From positions 915,659,340-915,723,339 of the forward strand of contig NC_081409.1 of NCBI RefSeq assembly GCF_030272615.1: a DNA stretch of 64,000 nt, written 5' to 3'. The notes beneath the pieces were generated by a model. It made no database searches, had not been told where the DNA came from, and was given only the letters and a program-made list of their open reading frames with translations. Positions within the stretch are counted from its first letter, which is position 1, and every line of letters starts with the position of its first letter. Positions 47,401 to 58,590 of the stretch are shown in pieces. The DNA is from Cryptomeria japonica (lineage: Eukaryota; Streptophyta; Pinopsida; Cupressales; Cupressaceae). Position numbers and translations under genes: made by a program.

Positions 47401-47570
47401 ATAAATTTGAACTTAAACTATTGAAATTTATTATAAAAAATTAAACTTTATTTTTTTTTTCATTGAAACAATTCAATTACAAGAATATAGCTACCATCAG
47501 GTAGCTTAAATTATAATAAAACACAATACAATACACACTAATCAAAGAATGACCTAAAGAGAGATACAAA
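44440..47570 (-). repeat. Right copy of the 3.1-kb inverted segmental duplication
   Basis: It is the reverse complement of 26273-29357. The far end (47055-47570) is the left part of the complete CACTA element; the remaining 2.6 kb is flank shared with the left copy. Since both copies carry the CACTA end at the same site with the same CCA, the element inserted before the segment was duplicated. Confidence 0.85.
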
Positions 47571-49063
47571 TCATCCCATAACTTTCAAAATTCCTTTATT
47601 TTTATCAAGGGCGTACAAAGTCTGAAAATGAACGATATGTTCCTTGATTTGGTGAAGATTGTTCATAGCATCCACATTCCTTTTGCATAGACCTTGGAAC
47701 TGTGAGAAAAAAGAAGCCACCTGAAGAACTATGTCAGAGTAAAGCCATAGAATAATAGTTGTCTAAAAATAATTTCTAGAGAACATAGCATTACGTCTTA
47801 TTTTTCAAATATGCTTTAAAATGACTTGTCTAATGGAATCAACCACCACATTATTATATAGAACATAACCAAACATACATGCATATATCTATATATACTA
47901 AAAAAAAAATTTAAAAATTGTTATATTATAATATATATTTTTTATTTATTTTTAAAAAATTAGTTTTTTTTTTAAATTAAAAAAATTTGGGGCTGCAACC
48001 TCCATGGAGGCCGCAAAACCCATAGTCGTGGGGGTTGCGACCTCCATGGAGGCCGCATGACCCATAGTCGTGGGGGTTGCGACCTCCATGGAGGCTGCAG
48101 AGCCCATGGTGGGGGTTGCGACCTCCATGCATTTTGCTGAACCCATAGTCATGGGGGATGTGACCTCCATGGAGGCTGCAAGTCCTCATGGAAAGGTTGA
48201 AAGGGAGGGGAATTTCAAACCCCTTCCCGTAAAAAAAAACAATAAAAATAAATAAATCCTGCAAATTGAAAGGAAACAAAAACCTTGTAATTTTTATGGC
48301 CGCTACTCTTTTCCACTCCACACTTGTGAGATATCTGCCAAAAAAAGAAAAGATGCAAAAAAATAGATCTAGGGTTTCACTACATTAAGAAAACAAGAGG
48401 GAAAGAAAAAAAACTCAAAATAAAATTGGTGTGAACCCAAAATAAATAAAATGGAGATTTTGATCTCCCACAAATGCCTATGGCCGCCACCCCTTCCCAA
48501 CTTAGAAATCTGCAAACAATATAAGAGAAAATTTACATCAGATCTAGGGTTTAAAAAATACTATAAGAATTGATTGGGTGAAATCTTTGATCTCCATAGC
48601 TTATTTGATGAACCCAAAACACTTTAGAGAAACTTGCAACAATGGCTTCCATGGATGAGGCTAGGGTTAGAAAGCTTGAGAAAATGTTCAAATGAGAGAA
48701 TAGGGTTACTTTCCATCATAATAGATGTTAGGGTTTTTTATTCAAGCCCTAAGATCCAATGGTTGATATTAAAACAATCTAATGGATGAGATTCTTTGCA
48801 CAACCCATTATGGTTGTGGCTGGAAGTTTTTTTTTTATGGGGATTAAAATAATTATATATACACATAGAAGTATAGAGAAATCGTTGAGCCCACTTTTAT
48901 TTATTAAAAAACATTTTTGTCGATTTTTGATGAACTTTTGTCGGAAACTTTCGTTGAAATTACACTAAACGTCGGGCATAAATTTTAATTATCCGATGAA
49001 ACATCTAATTATGCATCTTTCATCGAAAATTTTTGTTGGATTTTGCAGTCAAATGAGTTAGTG
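47055..49063. mobile_element. CACTA (En/Spm) element, 2.0 kb, non-autonomous
   Basis: The left end CACTACTGTATTTGACTCCA and the right end, as reverse complement, CACTAACTCATTTGACTGCA are matching inverted repeats. CCA lies immediately outside both ends (47052-47054 and 49064-49066), the 3-bp target duplication typical of CACTA elements. Subterminal words such as tttgtcggat, ttttgtcgattt and tcatcgaaaa fit the family's CGAC-type repeats. No transposase is inside, so it depends on proteins made elsewhere. Confidence 0.88.
47990..48190. repeat. 42-bp GC-rich minisatellite within the CACTA element
   Basis: About 4.5 units of the form ttgcgacctccatggaggcc then gcatgacccatagtcgtggggg (42 bp; one unit is 39 bp) lie in otherwise AT-rich DNA. 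Each unit holds the 12-bp palindrome CCTCCATGGAGG or a variant. Because 42 and 39 are multiples of three, open frames run through on both strands; the minus strand reads a 14-residue repeat (SMEVATPTTMGHAA). This is more likely a repeat than a gene. Confidence 0.9.
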
Positions 49064-49066
49064 CCA

Positions 49067-49900
49067 TATATTTATTCAGTCAATATAATAGCTACATTGC
49101 CTTTTCTCTCAAATAAAATACTAGATTTAATATCAAGTTTAATCTCTAACATTGATATCAGATCAATATTCTCTTCACCGATTCATTAGAATATTTAATT
49201 AATTGACAATTTCATAGATTGGGTGACAAGAAAAAGATCAATACTTTTAATGGACTATTAATGTGAGCTCTAAATTCGAGTTGTTAAGGGATAGGGATAA
49301 TACATTATAGTGATTTGTGAACATCTAGATGAAGTAAATGGTAAGTATATAGAAATATCTATAATAGATAAGTAGGTGCTATAGGATAAGGCATCCAACA
49401 TTATACTGCTAAATGAAAAATAATATTAGTAAACAAAATTTGTAATTATAATTTTATATCAATAATATAATAACAAAAGACATTTTTTAAAAATTCTAAC
49501 TAATGTTTTCTTTTCCCTATAAAAATGAATCAACCTTTCATTTATTATTATCTTACTTAAATTATCATCTAACACAAGTAAAAATCATATAATCTTATGA
49601 TTATTATGAATATGACAATTACTAAAAGAACATGTATTACTAATATTCTGATATAAAACAAAATTATTATATGAATGTTTGAACAACATCCATATAATAA
49701 TTATAATTAAATTTTTATTAAAAAATAATTAATTTTTTAATAACTTTGAATAAAAATAAAATATAAAAAAAACTAAAATTATTAGTAACTAGTTAGATAT
49801 AAACAATAAATAATTAACTATGAAAAAATTTAGTAATTAAATAGAATGTACCAAATACCAAATCCTACTGCAGAGGCAGTGAACAAATGCATCCTAACTT
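49067..49900. other. AT-rich intergenic sequence
   Basis: It is very AT-rich (taattaa, aaataaaa runs). I see no gene or repeat here. Confidence 0.5.
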
Positions 49901-50688
49901 GTTCGCAGCTGCAAGGAAATTTCTTTCCAAATTGAAATGTCTTACGAGTGTTCGATATTCTCCTTTTCTGTGGAATTCAATTTTCTCCAGAAGCCGAGAG
50001 ACGTTTGGAAATACATGAAAACAAGATTGACCAAAGACTATTCAATAATTAGAAGTTCAATATTTCGGCTATATCGTACTTTTAGATTCCCATGCATGTA
50101 TATAGATGGGAAACTGGGGAGATGAACTGAAAAAGAGAAACCAAACATTTAGACTCTGCGGATAATCAGTGCAAAGACTTTTAGAAGTGGAAAAACTAAG
50201 CATTCTAGATGTGTATTGTCTACAATTCATTTCACATCCAAACTGAGAAGTAGTTAGCTGTCAAATATTTCAACTTTGACATGATTTAGAGTGCCTTGCA
50301 GGTAGATGCATCTAAAATAAAAGTCTTCTTGTAGATAACTTCAACACACTCATGAGATCAGATCTTGTTGTACTAATGACGTCGCAAAATGCTTGCTAGC
50401 TAAGATCGATTGAAATGAAAATCGTTCACTTTTATTTTATTTTACCCCACATATTTTAATTCTTCGTGGTTCTAATTTTCTCTTGGTGAGAATAGGCTCT
50501 TAGAAGTTTTTTTGTTTTTTGACAGGAGTGATTTTTTCCTGTATTTGACAGGAGTATTTTATTCCTACAAAGTGAATAAAGGAAGAGGTTACCAAATTAT
50601 TTGTCCTCTCGGAAACTTGTATAGTTATTGTTCTGTGAATTCTCATCCTTGTTCATCAAACTCTTTCTTTCTATTTGCTGTTTGTTAG
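49901..50688 (+). promoter_or_regulatory. Upstream region of the second LecRK
   Basis: 49910-50230 is the block duplicated at 38230-38590. Nearer the gene, only the last 20 bases before the ATG (tgttagATGGCTA) resemble the first LecRK, and the 120-140-bp upstream repeats of that gene are absent. The two promoters have therefore diverged or been exchanged. No sure TATA box is seen. Confidence 0.4.
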
Positions 50689-52650
50689 ATGGCTAGGTCT
50701 GCCCTATTAATTGCTGTGTTTTATATGGTCTACGCAATGATCCCCATTTTAATGGGGCAGTCCGCAGGCGTAAACTTCAGCTTTCCTCAATTCAGGAGTT
50801 GCAATACAAGCGACATTCTCTGTGTAAATGATGCCACAATGTCTAGACATGAAGTCCATCTGACAAACATTACAAATCCTCACTACAGATTGACCAACAA
50901 AACCTCAGGCAGAGTCCATTAGCCTGTCTTCTCTTGACAACTTCACTACAGATTTTCAGTTTGTATTGAAATATTATAACCATAGCCCTAATGTTTATCC
51001 ATACGGTGGAATCTCTTTCTTCATGACATCGAAAGAAATGGCGACAAGTGCTCACTCAGTGAATTCTTTCAGCGGTCTTCCCGGTAATGGATCTCTCTCA
51101 GTCGGCGTTGTCGTAGTTGAATTTTATAGTGACAATAAGGTTTACACCGATGTTGGTGGCTATCGTCCTAATCCGACTTTAAATTACACGAACTTGAATG
51201 CACCATTAAACTATAGGACGCTGTGGCATGCACGCATAGATTATAACGGTATTAAAAAATACCTGCAAATATTCTTCTCAAATGCCTCCAATAGCTCTAT
51301 GTCCCAAGTAGATCCCATTCTCGCGCATCCTTTGGATATCTCCACTTATCTTCCTGATGATTTTGTAGTAGGGATTTCTGCTTCTTCTGAAAATTCAGTG
51401 TTACCCACACAATCCTTTCATGGAGCTTCAGTACCAAGACCAAAACTAGGAAGTCTTCCAAAAAAAAAACTTGTGACGATTGTAGGGGTATTTCTTTGTT
51501 TAGCAGGGGTAGTTGTGATCTGGAGGTTGTTTGCCATCGTCATGAGATTGCAAAGCAGCAGCGAACAAACATGTGAAGACAATGAGATAGAGATTGACAG
51601 GCTTGTAGACCAAGGTCCAAGTAGATATAAGCTGGAGGATCTCAAGGCCGGAACCGACAATTTCAGTGAAACTTTAAAGCTGGGGCAAGGAGGATTTGGA
51701 GGTGTGTACAAAGGCGTTATAGGAGAAGCAAATGAAGTTGTTGCTGTCAAGCGCGTCTCACAAGGGTCAAGACAGGGGTTAAAAGAATTCATCTCTGAAA
51801 TAAGTATTGTTAGTCGAGTAAGGCATCGAAACCTTGTTCAGCTTTTGGGATGGTGTCATGAGAAAGGCGAATTGCTTTTGGTGTACGAGTATATGTCTAA
51901 TGGAAGCCTAGACAAACACCTTTTCATCAAAGGAGATTCTCCTCCACTGCATTGGAGTCGTAGGTATCAAATAGCTTTGGAAATAGCTTGTGGGCTGTTG
52001 TATCTTCATGAAGAATGGGATCACTGTATTGTACACAGGGATGTAAAATCCAGCAATGTTATGCTCGATAACAATTTCAATGCAAAGCTTGGGGACTTTG
52101 GTTTGGCACGCATATTGGAGCACAATCGTTTGTCTCAGACCACAATGGAGGCTGGAACCCTGGGCTATATGGCTCCTGAGTCTGTTACCACAGGAAGAAC
52201 AAGTCCTGAATCAGATGTTTACATTTTGGTGCCGTGGCCTTGGAAATTGCTACAGGAAGGAGAGCTGTAGATAAGAGCTTGCAAGAGCATAACATGAGGG
52301 TTGTAGAGTGGGTATGGGATCTTTATGGTCAAGGCAAAGGTTTGGAAGCTGCTGATGAGAAATTGAATGGAGAGTATGAAAGGTCAGAAATGGAACAACT
52401 GATAGGGATAGGGTTGTGGTGCTCTCATCCAGATCAAGTTGCAAGACCCAAAATGAGGCAAGTGGTAAAGTCGTTGAAGGTGGAAGATCGAGTGCCTAAT
52501 CTTCCTCCAGAAATACCTGTGCCAACATATACCGCATTTCATGGAGCCAACCTTTCAGTTCCTTCTTCATTTAGAACGGAGCCTACCCATGAACTCCCGT
52601 CTCTTGCTTCCATATCTCAATCAGGTAATTCATCTCAAGTCTCCTCCTGA
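50689..52650 (+). pseudogene. L-type lectin receptor-like kinase paralogue (pseudogene, two frameshifts)
   Basis: The order matches the first LecRK: signal peptide (LLIAVFYMVYAMIPILMG), legume-lectin-like domain, transmembrane helix (about 51472-51530) and kinase with LGQGGFGGVYKG, VAVKR, CIVHRDVKSSN, GDFGLAR and APES, then the same C-terminal tail ending SGNSSQVSS. Relative to the first gene about 10 bases are missing near 50917, between codons for GRV and ISLSS, which shifts the frame in the lectin domain. One base is missing near 52222-52226 (tacattttggt versus tacagctttggt), which shifts the frame in kinase subdomain IX. Outside these two sites the kinase domain is well kept, so silencing is probably recent. 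A protein made from 50966 onward would lack the signal peptide and the kinase C-lobe. Confidence 0.9.
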
Positions 52651-53780
52651 TCATATTCAAGCACAGCTCCCATCGCTGTGCATTTTCAAAAGGAAGCATA
52701 GGAGCTCTGTATCACTACTCAACCTTGAGCAATTGGATTGCCAGTTGCTATGTTAGTTTAGTTTCTCCTTTATTTTGCTTTCCCAGACATATATTTTAAT
52801 TAAAGAAAATATGTTTAGGAAAAGCTACTTGGAATATCCTGTAATCTCTCTGTTCTTGCCACTCCCCTGTTCAATCATGTCTTTCCTTTATTTTCTGCAA
52901 GGCTCTTGTACTGGTGGTATGTCCAGCCTGTTGATCGAATGGGTTCAACATTCCTTTTCAGTCCTTTTTATTTTGTAATATATTATGCATATTTAATTTT
53001 CTTTATTATCTTCACATGAAACAAGGCAGCTACTCTATTGTGAGATTTTTTTATTTAGCATTTATTAGAATAGAATCTTACTTAGTTGTTTTGTGTGTCT
53101 GCAAAAGAGAAAAACAGAGTTGTCTTTTGTGTGTGAACAAGTTTACTGCTATAAAGGTTTTATAAGCTCAACTACAACTACAACTTTCATTGTGTTTTGA
53201 CATCAAATATAACTTTGGTCATAAATTCTCCATCTTATATGAAATGATATAGGCATAATTTTTAAAGAGGATGAATAAACATTATTCTAAACTTTAACTT
53301 TGAGGAATACGACAGAAATCATTCACGTTTAAACAAATAGTCTGTAACTAATGTTTTCATAAGAGAATGAGCAAATGATATTTCTAAAGATGCAATCAAC
53401 TCGCAAACGCTGAATCAAAAACATGATCCACTAAAGGCCACTTCATTTTTTGGCCATGCTAAGCAAGAGAAATCAGTTTCAAATGTAAATCTAAATACAG
53501 TCAGTCACAGGTCAAGCTGTAGAACACCTTAATAAGTTGCTTGAAACATTAGTATGGAGAGGCCATTTGCGTGATGAATGGACAAGAAAATGTGTGGATT
53601 CTTCATTACTGGAAATATAAGAGAATTCAAAATTTTTAGTAATGAGTACAGTTATATATGGCTAATCAAGTAATGACTTTGACCTATCATAAAACTAATG
53701 ACCTATATAAAGTTTGTGATAAAATTAATAACATGGATATAAACTATGATATATGAATATAATTATAAATTGATAAGATA
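52651..53780. other. Downstream flank of the second LecRK
   Basis: It matches 36170-36720 and 37300-37870 in the same order, with the 600 bp between them missing. It marks the right limit of the duplicated kinase unit. No gene is present. Confidence 0.7.
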
Positions 53781-54640
53781 TGATTATCCATATACACAAA
53801 TTAGGTATAATTATATAATGATTGAGATAGTTGATGGAAGCCTCACTGGCCACTTAATCAAATTCACCTTTCAAACATGATTCAATCAATCCTTCTTATT
53901 GTAGAGAAACAGTTTGAACAAGAAACAAAGAATAGATTTACTTTAATCAAAATTAAGAACAATAAAATACCCTGCAATTTCATACACATTCAGAGAGATG
54001 GGAAGAATTTCAAATCCAAAAGTCCCCTAATGATTTGTGACAGGGAATTGAACAAATGTCCACTATTATGTTTTATCAATTACAGAGGTTGCTCAATCAA
54101 CACATTGACAGCATTCAACAATCATCTTCCATAGTCCACTGAAAGTTTAGGGCATTCATTCCTTCGACCAATGTCTCCTCTACAAATAGCTTCTATGGTT
54201 ACACATTCATCGTCCAACCATTCCTCCAACTATTGGCCACCTTCATATAGTTTACTGGTCACTGGGGTTTCCAACGGTCGACTAACCAATGGCCAACCAA
54301 CTTGTGACCCTTTGAATCCTCCTTAGAATTATCGACTTCCATCCCAAACAACTACCTAATTGGTGACACAAACCAAACTGACAATTAACATTGTCAAGTT
54401 TGGAGAAAATAACACCCAAAGTAGTTAAAGCCCCATGTACAAAATGAATTCTTATCACTCGGGTAACAGGAGACAAGAACCTCCCTTGCATTCTATTTTC
54501 CAAGGTGATAGTAGTAATTAGAGACTTGAGATATGCTGCAACATAGAATGAAGAACACCCAACTCCGATGAAATAAAACAAAAACCAAAATATCAACAAC
54601 ATAAATAAAACCAAAAATTGTAGGAATAGAATGCCCCTGC
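53781..54640. other. Intergenic sequence
   Basis: Short open frames exist on both strands (for example 53877-54134 plus), but I recognise no domain or element. Confidence 0.4.
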
Positions 54641-56250
54641 ATAAGACTCCCCAGGTGGAATGATTTCATGAGCTCCTTCTCATTAGATATGTCATTGAGT
54701 GACCTAGTTTATTGATCTCATCCTTTGTGAGCCAAGAAGCGTCTTCAATGGAATGATTGCTCCATTTGATGAGATACTGAAAATACTCATTCTTACAAGT
54801 CTTCTTCAACAACTTCTTATCTAGAATGCATTTTATTTTGGTGGAGCATAGACTATTATAGGCAAATTTTCTAGAGATGAAATTGTTGTGTCAATCCCAT
54901 CCTCTTCTACACCCCCCTTATATTAATATAGATCTGCTATATTGAAAATGGGAGATATATGTAGATCTGCATGCAAGGAAACCTCATAAGCATTGGCAGA
55001 AAATTTCCTAAGGACTTGGCAGGGACCAATTTTCTTCATTTTTAGTTTATTGTACATTCTTGTGGGAAACCTCTCCTTACAAAGATGAGCCAACACAAGA
55101 TCTCCAATCTGAAATCACAATTGCCTCCTCTTTTGATCAACATACTTTTTGTATTGTTGGTTGTTGTCTTCTATGTTCTGTTTCACCTTCTCTTCAATAT
55201 CATGAATGGCTTGGGAAAATTCCTCTCCATTTGCAATCCTCTTCTCCACACTAGCAAGATCATGAAGCTCAAAGACATCCCTTGGGTGCATACCATAAAC
55301 CACATAGAAAGCATCGAAACCTATACTTTTATTTGGTGAATCATTATAGGTGAATTATGCTTGTGCCAACATGAGATCCCAACTTCCAAATGAACTACTA
55401 ACAAGACATCCTAACAAATCGCCAAGGCTTCTATTGATAGCCTCAATTTGACCATCCATTTTTTGATGATATGCAGAACTAAAATTTAGATTTGTGCCCA
55501 ATTTCTTCCATAGGGCCCTCCATAAATGACCCACAAACTTTGTATCCCTGTTAGAAATTATACTCCTTGGGATTCCATGTAACCTTACAACTTCTTTAAA
55601 GAAGAAATTAGCAATGTTAGTGGCATCACTAGTCTTCTTACATGGTATGAAATGAACCATTTTAAAAAATATATCTACCACCACAAAGATTGAATCATTA
55701 CCCCTTTGTGTATGAGGAAAACCCAATACAAAATCCATACTTACTGAATCCCAAGGTCTGGTTGGAATTGGAAATGGCTAGTAAAGCCCAACATTTTGAC
55801 TTCTTCCCTTAGCAAGTTGACAAATTTTGCACTTCTCTACATACTTTCTCACATCTGCATTCATCCTAGGACAAAAAATAATTACTTTATTGCGAATAAG
55901 TCTTTATCCTTCCCAAAGTGACCAATAAGACTACCACTATATTTTTCCTTCAACAAATTATCCTGCATGGAGCCTCGAGGGATACACAGCTTATTCCCCT
56001 TGAATAGAAAACCTTCTTGAATCATGTAGTCCATCCAAGGCTCTCTATTCCTACAATTAGGATCAAGGCAAGCTTCATACGCTTCCTTAACATTGACATC
56101 CTCTATATACAATTCCTTCAAGTTTGCAAAACCCACACTATTAGTTTGTATCTCACATAGCAGCAAGTTCTTCCTACTTAAAGTATCTTTATTCATTTGG
56201 CCACTCTTATGTTTCAAAACAAAATTGAAACTATAAATATACTCAACCCT
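54640..56250 (-). mobile_element. Ty3/gypsy chromovirus fossil (pol 3' part)
   Basis: Reading leftward on the minus strand, an H2C2-type region comes first (LIGHFGKDKDLF, 55882-56217). The integrase core follows (DFVLGFPHTQRGNDSIFVVV, FKEVVRLHGIPRSII, YHQKMDGQIEAINRSL, 55355-55738). The integrase C-terminal region (YGMHPRDVFELHDL, 55115-55303) precedes a chromodomain (YLIKWSNHSIEDASWLTKDE, about 54700-54800). The chromodomain makes it a chromovirus, a different lineage from the Tat element at the left. Only the end of pol survives, with several breaks; it is an old fossil. Confidence 0.85.
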
Positions 56251-56329
56251 TTTAGCATTGATGATAGGAAATCCACATCTGGATTTGTTTTCTTCTTACG
56301 TTTTGGTCCTATTTCTTGAGGAAGTAAGA

Positions 56330-56960
56330 AGCAACCCATAGTTGCTTGTTCTACAATAGAAGAAAAATATCATGCTGCAAAGTGTAGTAGTGTGTGAAGA
56401 CATTTTGGCTATGTCGCATACTAGAAGGATTGGGGGTACTAGAAAACCAACCTACGGTCCTCTACTGTTACAATCAGAGTGTTCTCAAGCTTGTTCATAA
56501 TCCAGTGTTTCATGAACAAACCAAGCATATTGAAGTTCATTTCCACTTCATTGAAGATCATGCTCAACAAAACAACATTCAACTTCAATTTTGCTCTACA
56601 TAGGAACAACATGTTGATATCTTCACCAAGCCTCTTACACGTGTGAAATTTACAAGCTTTCAAGATTCTCTTATTAGTAATTAAAATAAATGATGTAATA
56701 AGTGGGGAATGTTGGATATTTCATCATTTCCACGTAGATAGGTTGTTTTACTACTTGTTTTTTCTTTGTTTGTTTTAATATGTGTGATATTTGTTATTCA
56801 TTGTAAACTAAGTGAGTTACAAGTACTTCGTTCATCGCCAACACATATATACAAAAACATATGATAATAAAGTTTAGTCAATTTGATTCCTACGTAATTT
56901 CTGATAGGACTTGGCTCTACTTGGGTTTGTTTCTTTTTACAAGATATTTTTTTCCATCCT
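56330..56960 (+). mobile_element. Ty1/copia RNase H and 3' LTR fossil fragment
   Basis: Copia RNase H text is seen (CSTIEEKYHAAK, FHEQTKHIEVHFHFIEDH, HVDIFTKPLTR). A purine tract, aagtggggaa, then directly precedes an LTR start, tgttggata, at 56710. The LTR end is not certain (about 56960). Everything upstream of RNase H is missing where it meets the chromovirus relic. It is broken and old. Confidence 0.75.
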
Positions 56961-58185
56961 TATGAGAAACCAAAGCTTTCACATATGGAAACTTTAACCC
57001 TTCCACATTTATTATGGTGTTTTAGCTAGTCCATTTTATGGCTTCAAATGGCTTCAACACAATAGTTCATATTGGTGTTGATAGTTTGGTGAATTTTTCA
57101 TAATGTAACCTCCAAACATGTAGGCATGTAAGTTTCTTTTAAATGTTTTTCACAAGGCATAGACTTTGATTCCCCAATGAAGGAAGTTTTACCCTTCCCT
57201 AAGTTTTATATTGTATGTAAGAGGCTATAACATTTTACTTTTATAGGGTGTTTTGTTGGAAGAATTCTCCTTGAAGTATGCTCTACAATTGTGTGAACAG
57301 GCAATGGAACCCACATGGGGTTTGACTTGAAACTATCCAAAAAACTTAGGAAATGGTTGTTTCTTTCTTACTTTACTAAGGCCAACAATATTGAGAGTAT
57401 TCTCAAGCATGGTTTGAGGTATTTCCATGCATCACCATTAGTTTATTAGCCCTAGATGAAAGATTTGATCATCTTATATGAGAAGACAGTCCATGTACAA
57501 ACTTGGCCTAAGTTCATGGGTTATACCTTCCTTGCTATAACTTTTAAGTACCATTACTACTTTCATTGGGAGAGTATTTTGTAATTGACCTTCATAGGTT
57601 CTATTGGTTTCATCCATAAATGTGTGTCCATGTCAAGATAAATTTGTCTAAAGATTGAAAAGAATGTGTAAACAATTAGATTGGACATCTTAATTAGATC
57701 TAGCATGCACAATATACCTCAATCTACCCAATACCTATTTTACATCCCAATCCACTAAGCACAAGATTAATGGTTGTCATTTTGTGGGCCCCTAAATCAA
57801 ATTATCTCCTCAAATTTTTGTGGTTCCTTCTTTGAACAATCAGAAAAAAATGGACAATGATTTCACATCACAAAATAGAGTTCTAATGTTATTTCTATTG
57901 ACACCTAAACTAAAGCCATAAACACTTTTGATCAAATATCTACCAAAGAGTACTTTATAGATATTTTAAACCTTTCCTAGAATGGGAATAGGTTTCCCAA
58001 TGACTAGGGACTAGGGAAACCTTCTTTCCTTGATTTCCTCATCTAGCAACATTTTTATCTTCACAACCACAATTTCTTGTTCACTATCCCCCATCTAAAT
58101 ATCTATGAGGTTCTTGCAAACTACCTAGAGGACTAGAGGAGAGAAAGTATTTTGTAGAAAAGAGATAAATATCAAGTCTCAACAT
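56961..58185. other. Intergenic sequence
   Basis: No gene or recognisable element was found. Confidence 0.45.
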
Positions 58186-58187
58186 CC

Positions 58188-58269
<82 letters not shown>

Positions 58270-58502
58270 TGTATCTACATACATACATACATGCATGTGT
58301 CTGTGTATATATGTATACATATGTATGGATGTATATATGTATACATGTATATGTATATATGTATAGATGTATATATGTATATATGTGTATAGATGTATAT
58401 ATGTATATATATATATATGTATACATACATATGTATATATGTATATGTATATATATGTATATATGTATGTATATGTATGTATGTATGTGCATATGCATAT
58501 CC

Positions 58503-58539
<37 letters not shown>

Positions 58540-58590
58540 GTGTGTGTGTGTATGTGTGTGTGCACGCGCACACACACGCACACACGTGAA
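58188..58590. repeat. Compound microsatellite: (CT)n, (CA)n, TATG/TATA arrays, (TA)n, (GT)n
   Basis: About 20 CT units (58191-58231) run into about 17 CA units (58232-58265). A 230-bp field of tatg/tatat/tacatg words follows, then (TA)n (about 58508-58536), (GT)n (58537-58562) and a short CA run with cgcgcaca. All long open frames here are simple-sequence artefacts. Confidence 0.97.

Noticed and set aside
47952-48321. Open frames through the 42-bp repeat as a Met/Ala/Thr-rich protein gene
   Set aside because: They are open on both strands because the unit length is a multiple of three. No start context, domain or flanking coding sequence supports a gene, so the stretch is recorded as a minisatellite.
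34175-52650. The two LecRKs as part of the inverted duplication
   Set aside because: The kinases lie in the same orientation, while the 3.1-kb segments are inverted. They arose by separate events.
53877-54134. Small host gene on the plus strand
   Set aside because: It has AT-driven composition, no domain, no start or promoter context, and no second copy for comparison.
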